Source: 40CM-2-70-7 sp035505915
GTDB lineage: Bacteria; Gemmatimonadota; Gemmatimonadetes; Gemmatimonadales; GWC2-71-9
Direction: 5' to 3'
Length of the DNA stretch: 11,543 nt
NCBI GenBank assembly: GCA_035505915.1
Contig: DATJQI010000020.1
Location: forward strand, 1-11,543
Shown: positions 7,185 to 11,543 of the stretch, one piece after another
Numbering within the stretch: position 1 is the first letter of the stretch
Layout of the letters: every line of letters begins with the position of its first letter
Program-made: the position numbers and the translations under genes
The notes under the pieces: generated by a model
What the model was told of the DNA's origin: nothing
What the model saw: the letters and a program-made list of their open reading frames with translations, nothing else
Database searches by the model: none

Positions 7185-7992
7185 GGGGTCCGAGGGCGCG
7201 CGCCGCCGTCAGCGAGCGGAACGTGAGCAGGAGCGTGAACGAGAAGATCAGGAGGATCACCGACAGGGCCACCGCGGCCTCGACGTCGGACTGGAGCGCG
7301 ACGTACACGGCCAGCGGCAGGGTCTGCGTGCGCCCGGGCAGGTTCCCGGCGAAGGTGATGGTGGCGCCGAATTCTCCCAGGGCCCGGGCCCAGGTCATGA
7401 CCGCGCCCGCGGCGAGCGACGGCAACGCGAGCGGCAAGAGCACGCGGCGAAAGGCGTACGGCGGGGTCGCCCCCAGCGTCGCGGCGGCTTCGCGGTATCG
7501 CGGCTCGACTTCACGCAGCCCCGCCGTCGCGGCCGTGACGAAGAACGGCAGCGCCACGAACGCCTCGGCGATCACCACGGCGAGCGTCGTGAACGGAATC
7601 GAGAGACCGACGGCCCGCAGGGCGCTCCCCGCCAGTCCGGCGCGGCCGAACGCCAGGAGTAACCCGACGCCGGCCACGGTCGGGGGAATCACCATCGGCA
7701 TCTCGACCAGGGTTTCGAGCACGCGGCGCCCCGGGAACTCCTGGGTGGCCAGGAGATACGCCACCGGGAGGCCGATGAGCGCGACGACGGCCGTCGCCGA
7801 CACGCTGGTGACGAGGGAGAGGCGCAGCGCCTGGAGCACCGGCTCGCTCGCCGCCCGGCGGATCAGCTCCCCCGGGGGGACCCGGACGACGAGCGCCACG
7901 AGGGGAAGCCCCACCAGGGTGAGAAAGCAGGCGACGCCGGTCGCGACGGCGAGGCGCCACCCCCAGACGCCCGGACGGGTGCGGGACGGCAC
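7162..7992 (-). CDS. modB: Molybdate ABC transporter permease
   Basis: Inner-membrane channel subunit of the molybdate importer, 276 residues. Hydrophobic helices lie at about residues 14-36, 57-82, 98-116, 135-158, 186-204 and 238-258. The cytoplasmic EAA loop that docks ModC is present as EAAATLGATPPYAFRRVLLP (168-187). It is followed by the ModB/CysT hallmark RALGEFGATITFAGNLPGRT (203-222), which points to oxyanion transport and, with modA and modC beside it, to molybdate. The start is GTG, five bases after the modA stop; no strong Shine-Dalgarno is seen, so expression likely depends on coupling to modA. The 3' end overlaps modC by 23 nt. Confidence 0.93.
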   Translation of the reverse strand: MPSRTRPGVWGWRLAVATGVACFLTLVGLPLVALVVRVPPGELIRRAASEPVLQALRLSLVTSVSATAVVALIGLPVAYLLATQEFPGRRVLETLVEMPMVIPPTVAGVGLLLAFGRAGLAGSALRAVGLSIPFTTLAVVIAEAFVALPFFVTAATAGLREVEPRYREAAATLGATPPYAFRRVLLPLALPSLAAGAVMTWARALGEFGATITFAGNLPGRTQTLPLAVYVALQSDVEAAVALSVILLIFSFTLLLTFRSLTAARALGPRAHRSRP

Positions 7993-7997
7993 GGTGC

Positions 7998-8771
7998 TCA
8001 GTGGCCGACGGTCGTGAAGCCCCGCGCCGCCAGCACCCGCTGCCCGGTCGACGAGAGCACCAGCGCGACGAAGGCACGGGCGTCGTCCGCGTCGGGGGCG
8101 TGGGTGAGGACGGCGATCGGGTAGTCCGCGATCACGTTGGCGGCGGGAGGGATGCCGATGGTGCGCACGTCGGCGGCGACGGCCGGGGTGACGTCGGACC
8201 CGTACACCACGCCGCCATCCGCCTCACCCAGGCGCACCTTGGTCAGCACCGCCTTCACGTTCTCTTCGTTCGACACCACGTTCGCCGCCACGCGGGCCGC
8301 GAAATCCGGAGGGAATCCGGGCGTCCGGCCCAGATTCGCGAACACGGTCCGGGCGTACCGCCCCGCCGGAACCTGGTCCGCGGCCAGGACGAGCTTCAGG
8401 CCGCCGCGCCCCAGGTCGGCGAGCCCGGTCACCTTGCCGGGGTTCGAGGCAGGGACGATGACGACCAGCTGATTGTGCGCGAACACCCGAGGCGTTCCGG
8501 CGACGAACCCCGAGTCCTTCAGGGTCGTCATCCACCGGTCGTCCGCCGACGCGAAGACGTCGGCGGGAGCGCCCTGGGCGATCTGCAGGGCCAGTGTCTG
8601 CGAGCCCGCGAAATTGAAGGTCACGCGGAGACCGGGACGGGCGTGTTCCAGGGAATCCCCGAGCGCGGTGAACGACTCCTGGAGCGACGCCGCGGCGAAC
8701 ACCGTCAGGGTGCGGGGTGCCGGACGAGACCCCAGCGCCAGGGCGAGGAGGGCGGGGAACCAGTCGCGCAT
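7998..8771 (-). CDS. modA: Molybdate ABC transporter substrate-binding protein
   Basis: Periplasmic oxyanion-binding protein that delivers molybdate (or tungstate) to ModB, 257 residues, close to E. coli ModA. A short N-terminal hydrophobic stretch (5-14) serves as signal sequence; the mature fold begins near RTLTVFAAAS. Positions matching the E. coli ligands are visible: S29 in FAAASLQ, S57 in NFAGSQ, A136 in DQVPAGRYA, V172 in ENVKAV and Y190 in VVYGSD. GAPADVFASAD (67-77) is another family signature. The start is ATG with no Shine-Dalgarno but a TATCTT six bases upstream. It is first in the modABC operon and divergent from the propeller gene. No ModE regulator and no recognisable ModE operator or molybdenum-cofactor riboswitch is seen in the 81-bp upstream spacer. 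Confidence 0.93.
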   Translation of the reverse strand: MRDWFPALLALALGSRPAPRTLTVFAAASLQESFTALGDSLEHARPGLRVTFNFAGSQTLALQIAQGAPADVFASADDRWMTTLKDSGFVAGTPRVFAHNQLVVIVPASNPGKVTGLADLGRGGLKLVLAADQVPAGRYARTVFANLGRTPGFPPDFAARVAANVVSNEENVKAVLTKVRLGEADGGVVYGSDVTPAVAADVRTIGIPPAANVIADYPIAVLTHAPDADDARAFVALVLSSTGQRVLAARGFTTVGH

Positions 8772-8852
8772 GGATCGAAGATACCCCCCGCCGTCAGACT
8801 CTCGTAAGGCCGGGTCGCTAGACTATCGCCGCACCCCTCTTCCGGAGTCCCG
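8772..8852. promoter_or_regulatory. Divergent promoter region between modA and the propeller gene
   Basis: This 81-bp spacer must drive modABC leftward and the propeller gene rightward. Rightward, TAGACT (8819-8824) is a possible -10 without a good -35, and GGAG (8844-8847) is the ribosome-binding site five bases before ATG 8853. Leftward, TATCTT is described separately. No long inverted repeat or known operator was recognised. Confidence 0.5.
8778..8783 (-). promoter_or_regulatory. Candidate -10 for a leaderless modABC transcript
   Basis: On the minus strand TATCTT ends six bases before the modA ATG, with no Shine-Dalgarno between. This places transcription initiation at or beside the start codon. 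A weak TTACGA lies 18 bp upstream as possible -35. It is the clearest of the three such sites because the surroundings are GC-rich. Confidence 0.4.
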
Positions 8853-9866
8853 ATGATTCGCCGTGCACTGACCCTCGCCGTCCTGCTCGCCCCGCTCGCC
8901 GCTCCGGCGGCGGCTCAGACTTACTCGGTCGCCCACACCTACACGCTCGGCGGTGACGGCGGCTGGGACTACCTCGCGCTCGACACCGTCGGGCACCGTC
9001 TCTTCATCGCGCGCCAGGATCGCGTGATGGTCGTGGACCCCGCCACCGGCAAGGTGCTGGCCGAGATCCCGGGGTTGAACCGGGCTCACGGCGTGGCCTT
9101 CGCGTACGCCGCCGGCCACGGGTTCGCGACCTCCGGCGCCGACAGTACCGTGACGATGTTCGACCTCAAGACGCTCCAGGTCGTGACCCGCACCAAGGCG
9201 GCGATCGACGATGATGCGGTCCTCTTCGACCCGGCCACCGGGCACGTCTTCACGATGAACGGGGATGCCAAGAGCTCGTCGGTGCTCGACGCGGCGACCG
9301 GCAAGCTGATCGGCACCGTCGACCTGGGCGGTGGCCCGGAGTTCGGCGTGTCCGCCGGGGACGGCAAGCTCTACGTGAACCTCGAAGATCAGTCGGCCGT
9401 GGTGGAGGTGGATGCGGCGGCGATGAAGGTCGTGCGGAAGTGGTCCATCCTGCCCTGTGAGTCGCCGAGCGGCCTGGCCATCGACCGCGCGCACCATCGC
9501 CTGTTCAGCGGATGCCGGAACGGTCAGATGGGCATCTCCGACGCGCAGAGCGGCAAGCTCATCACCACGGTCCCGATCGGCCGGGGTGTGGATGCGTGCC
9601 GCTTCGACGAGGGGACCGGGCTGGCGTTCGCGTCCAACGGCGACGGCACGATCACCGTGATCCACGAAGATTCACCGGACCACTATACGGTGGTGGGCAA
9701 CGTCACGACCAAGCCGGGCGCGCGGACCATGGAGCTCGATCCGGCGACCCACCGCCTGTTCACGGTGACCGCCGACTTCGGGCCGCTGCCCGCGGCCCAG
9801 CCGGGGCAGCGGCGCCGTCCCCCCATCCTCCCCGGGACCTTCGCGCTGCTGGAGCTCGACCGCTGA
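8853..9866 (+). CDS. Secreted YncE-like beta-propeller protein
   Basis: Predicted exported protein of 337 residues. Residues 1-21 form a signal peptide (Arg-Arg, hydrophobic core, AAA before Q22). The mature part has repeated propeller blades of about 40-50 residues, each with a strand-turn of the type V-D-P-A-T-G-K (61-67), F-D-P-A-T-G (125-130), D-A-A-T-G-K (146-151), D-A-Q-S-G-K (230-235), D-P-A-T-H (296-300), typical of the YncE/YVTN family. Three mature cysteines (C202, C221, C249) lie in blades four and five, so a disulfide is possible. No catalytic residues can be assigned. Proteins of this family are structural or ligand-binding; the true role here is unknown. Start is ATG with GGAG (8844-8847) five bases upstream. 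It is divergent from modA and ends 4 bp from the stop of the convergent cardiolipin synthase. Confidence 0.85.
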   Translation: MIRRALTLAVLLAPLAAPAAAQTYSVAHTYTLGGDGGWDYLALDTVGHRLFIARQDRVMVVDPATGKVLAEIPGLNRAHGVAFAYAAGHGFATSGADSTVTMFDLKTLQVVTRTKAAIDDDAVLFDPATGHVFTMNGDAKSSSVLDAATGKLIGTVDLGGGPEFGVSAGDGKLYVNLEDQSAVVEVDAAAMKVVRKWSILPCESPSGLAIDRAHHRLFSGCRNGQMGISDAQSGKLITTVPIGRGVDACRFDEGTGLAFASNGDGTITVIHEDSPDHYTVVGNVTTKPGARTMELDPATHRLFTVTADFGPLPAAQPGQRRRPPILPGTFALLELDR

Positions 9867-9870
9867 GGCA

Positions 9871-11319
9871 CTACAGGTAGGGCTGGGCCAGCCAGGCCAC
9901 TCCGTCGCGGAGCTTCACCGGCAGGGGCCGCCGGTCCAGATGGGCCGGGGTGAGGAGATGCGCGCCCCGCTGCTTGGCGTCGACGACGCGCTCCAGGCGG
10001 CCGGCCAGCTCGGGCGAGTAACACTCGAGCAGGTATTCGAAGTTGAGCCGCAGGCTGCGCGGATCCCAGTTGCCCGAGCCGATCAGGGACCAGACGCCGT
10101 CCACCACCAGCAGCTTGGAGTGGTCGAAGGGGGGCGGTGTGAGGTGCACCCTGCACCCCGCCCCCACCACCTGACCGAGCTGCGCGGTGGCGGCCCATTG
10201 CACCAGCCGCAGATTGCCCCGGGCCGGCAGGAGGATGTCCACCGAGACGCCCCGCAGAGCGGCCACGCGAAGTGCGTCGATCAGCGGAGCGTCGGGGAGA
10301 AAATAGGGCGTAACGACGCGTACGGACCTGGTCGCCTGTGACAGCGCGCCCAGGAGCGTCATGAGAAACGACTCGAAATCCTCGTCCGGGCCATCGGGAA
10401 CTCCGCGGGCGTGGATGTCGCCCGCGGCCTCGAGCTCGGGGAACCAGGTGTGGCCCGCCAGGCGCTCACCCGTCGTGAACCGCCAGTCGAACGCCAGGGC
10501 CTGCATCATCTGCGCGACCACCGGTCCCCGGACGCGGAAATGCAGGTCGCGGGTGGGCTCCTTGGGGTGATAGGCGAGCACGCAGGCGTCCCGGATGTTC
10601 AAGCCGCCGCAGAACCCGACCCGCCCATCCACCACCAGCAGCTTCCGATGATTTCTCAGGTTCACGTAGGGGTGGGCGAGGGGCAGGAGGGGCGGCAGGA
10701 ACCGGGCCGCCGGCACGTCGTGATGGGCCAGTGCGCGGAAAATGCTGGGCCGGCTGTACCGGGCGCCGACGGCATCCACGAGGACCCGCACCGCCACCCC
10801 GCGCTGCCGGGCCCGGCCGAGGGCGTCCAGAAACCCGTCGGCCGCCCGCCCGCGGTCGAAGATGTAAGTCGCGAGGGCCACGCTGTGGCGGGCACCGTCG
10901 ATGGCCTCGAGCATCGCGGGGTAGGCCGCGTCGCCGTCCGGCAGGATCTCGACGGCGTTGCCGGCGGTGAGGGGCGCCCGGGTGACGCCCCCGACGAGCC
11001 GGGCCAGTGAGTGCACCGGCGCCCCATACCGCTCGGGCAGCGGGGTGCTGTCTTCAGGGGCCGGGGCGATCGATTTCCGCCCGGTGCCGGTCCGGGGGCG
11101 GCCCCGGAGGCGACCGGCCCGCCGGCGGATGCGATTGACGCCGAACGAGATGTAGAGCGCCGTGCCCAGAAACGGCGTGAGCCACACCAGGCCGGCCCAG
11201 CCGATGGCCGAGCGGACGTCGGTCTTGGTGAGGACGATGTGGGCGGACACGGCGAGGGCGAGTCCGACGTGGAGCGCCCCGCCGAGCAGCGTGAGAATCG
11301 TCGAGGCGCCGATGCTCAG
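9871..11319 (-). CDS. cls: Cardiolipin synthase (phospholipase D family, two HKD motifs)
   Basis: Membrane enzyme that joins phosphatidylglycerol molecules (or a PG/PE pair) into cardiolipin by phosphatidyl transfer. From the proposed CTG start it has 482 residues, near the 486 of E. coli ClsA. Two N-terminal helices (about 7-29 and 39-61) form the PLDc_N anchor, ending at FGVNRIRRR. Two PLD domains follow, each with an intact motif: H224-x-K226-x4-D231 and H400-x-K402-x4-D407, trailed by GGLNIRD and GSGNWDPRS. In this frame there is no ATG, GTG or TTG between position 11533 and the GTG at 11250, and starting at 11250 would remove the first helix. CTG at 11319 overlaps the acylase TGA as CTGA and keeps the whole anchor. 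The upstream open stretch is merely the acylase gene in another frame. The start is therefore uncertain; the function is not. Confidence 0.88.
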   Translation of the reverse strand: MSIGASTILTLLGGALHVGLALAVSAHIVLTKTDVRSAIGWAGLVWLTPFLGTALYISFGVNRIRRRAGRLRGRPRTGTGRKSIAPAPEDSTPLPERYGAPVHSLARLVGGVTRAPLTAGNAVEILPDGDAAYPAMLEAIDGARHSVALATYIFDRGRAADGFLDALGRARQRGVAVRVLVDAVGARYSRPSIFRALAHHDVPAARFLPPLLPLAHPYVNLRNHRKLLVVDGRVGFCGGLNIRDACVLAYHPKEPTRDLHFRVRGPVVAQMMQALAFDWRFTTGERLAGHTWFPELEAAGDIHARGVPDGPDEDFESFLMTLLGALSQATRSVRVVTPYFLPDAPLIDALRVAALRGVSVDILLPARGNLRLVQWAATAQLGQVVGAGCRVHLTPPPFDHSKLLVVDGVWSLIGSGNWDPRSLRLNFEYLLECYSPELAGRLERVVDAKQRGAHLLTPAHLDRRPLPVKLRDGVAWLAQPYL

Positions 11320-11543
11320 CCGCCCGGGTGGTACTCCCGCTCGGTGTGTCCCTGCAGCTGTGAGCGGTAGTAGTAGACCTCGCGGAGATGGCCGGCCGCG
11401 TACCTCCCCGCCTCGTCGTTGAAGTGCGGAGAAGCGGGGTCGCCGCTCTCCCCTCCCGCCGTCACCGCGCGCGCGCGCACGCTGTCGCCGAACTCGACGA
11501 CGGCCACGAAGCTGTTCCCGCTCGTCCCGTACCACTTCTTGGT
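11316..11543 (-). CDS. Penicillin acylase / AHL acylase family protein (C-terminal fragment, cut by window edge)
   Basis: The last 75 residues of a longer protein whose gene enters from the right edge. It reads TKKWYGTSGNSFVAVVEF, then A-G-G-E-S-G-D-P-A-S-P-H-F-N-D-E-A, then a YAAG-LREVYYY segment and ends HTEREYHPGG before TGA. The G-x-S-G-N-S start and the G-G-x-S-G-D-P-x-S-P-H-F-x-D block are what I recognise as the C-terminal end of peptidase S45 Ntn-hydrolases (penicillin G acylase, acyl-homoserine-lactone acylase), which act in the periplasm on amide-linked acyl chains. The catalytic Ser, prodomain and signal peptide are off-window, so activity and substrate cannot be judged. Codon-level reading in this frame, rather than the Arg-rich alternative frame, is clearly coding. 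Its stop overlaps the proposed cls start. Confidence 0.78.
   Translation of the reverse strand, partial: TKKWYGTSGNSFVAVVEFGDSVRARAVTAGGESGDPASPHFNDEAGRYAAGHLREVYYYRSQLQGHTEREYHPGG

Noticed and set aside
8772..8852. ModE operator or molybdenum-cofactor riboswitch ahead of modA.
   Set aside because: Too short for the riboswitch, and no sequence resembling the ModE inverted repeat was found.
11464..11480. Alternating GC run (possible Z-DNA or simple repeat).
   Set aside because: It encodes Val-Arg-Ala-Arg-Ala-Val within the acylase; ordinary codon use explains it.
11317..11535. N-terminal extension of the cardiolipin synthase frame to a GTG at 11535.
   Set aside because: The extra 72 residues are an Arg-rich out-of-frame reading of the acylase C-terminus, which is clearly coding in its own frame.

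Overview
The window is a dense, high-G+C bacterial chromosome segment. Reading frames are strongly GC-biased, with some GTG and TTG starts and almost no spacer DNA. It encodes a Gram-negative-like inventory: a molybdate ABC importer, a secreted YncE-like propeller with a signal peptide ending in Ala-Ala-Ala-Gln, a two-HKD cardiolipin synthase and a penicillin-acylase-family enzyme. The style is compatible with Gemmatimonadota or another high-GC soil lineage such as Myxococcota, Acidobacteriota or Rokubacteria. That placement is inference; no rRNA or marker gene is present. No tRNA, rRNA, CRISPR array, insertion sequence or phage gene was seen.

Left block (41-6087), signalling. On the minus strand a soluble hybrid histidine kinase (REC-PAS-HisKA-HATPase-REC) is followed 42 bp later by a glutamate/aspartate/dicarboxylate:cation symporter. 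Divergent from them, across a 102-bp AT-rich spacer, are a LysR-type regulator and a membrane-bound sensor kinase that share an ATGA stop/start overlap. The spacer holds a near-perfect 23-bp palindrome with a T-N11-A core, flanked by a 7-bp direct repeat. This is a good candidate LysR operator. No response regulator with a DNA-binding output is encoded here, so the block looks like a mixed LysR/kinase module that may control the transporter.

Middle block (6084-8771). modA-modB-modC lie in order on the minus strand, tightly packed, and form a complete molybdate/tungstate importer. The last codon of modC and the stop of the membrane kinase share one CTAG.

Right block (8853-11543). A secreted beta-propeller protein is divergent from modA. 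It converges, with only 4 bp between stops, on a minus-strand pair: the C-terminal end of a penicillin-acylase/AHL-acylase-type enzyme (cut by the window edge), then a cardiolipin synthase. The synthase has no ATG, GTG or TTG start that preserves its first membrane helix; a CTG overlapping the acylase TGA fits best.

A recurring detail is that three genes without a clear Shine-Dalgarno (symporter, LysR regulator, modA) have a TANNNT hexamer 6-8 nt before the start codon, as expected for leaderless transcripts. I found no clear previously undescribed system. The most promising candidates are the LysR-kinase/hybrid kinase/symporter module and the acylase-cardiolipin synthase pair.
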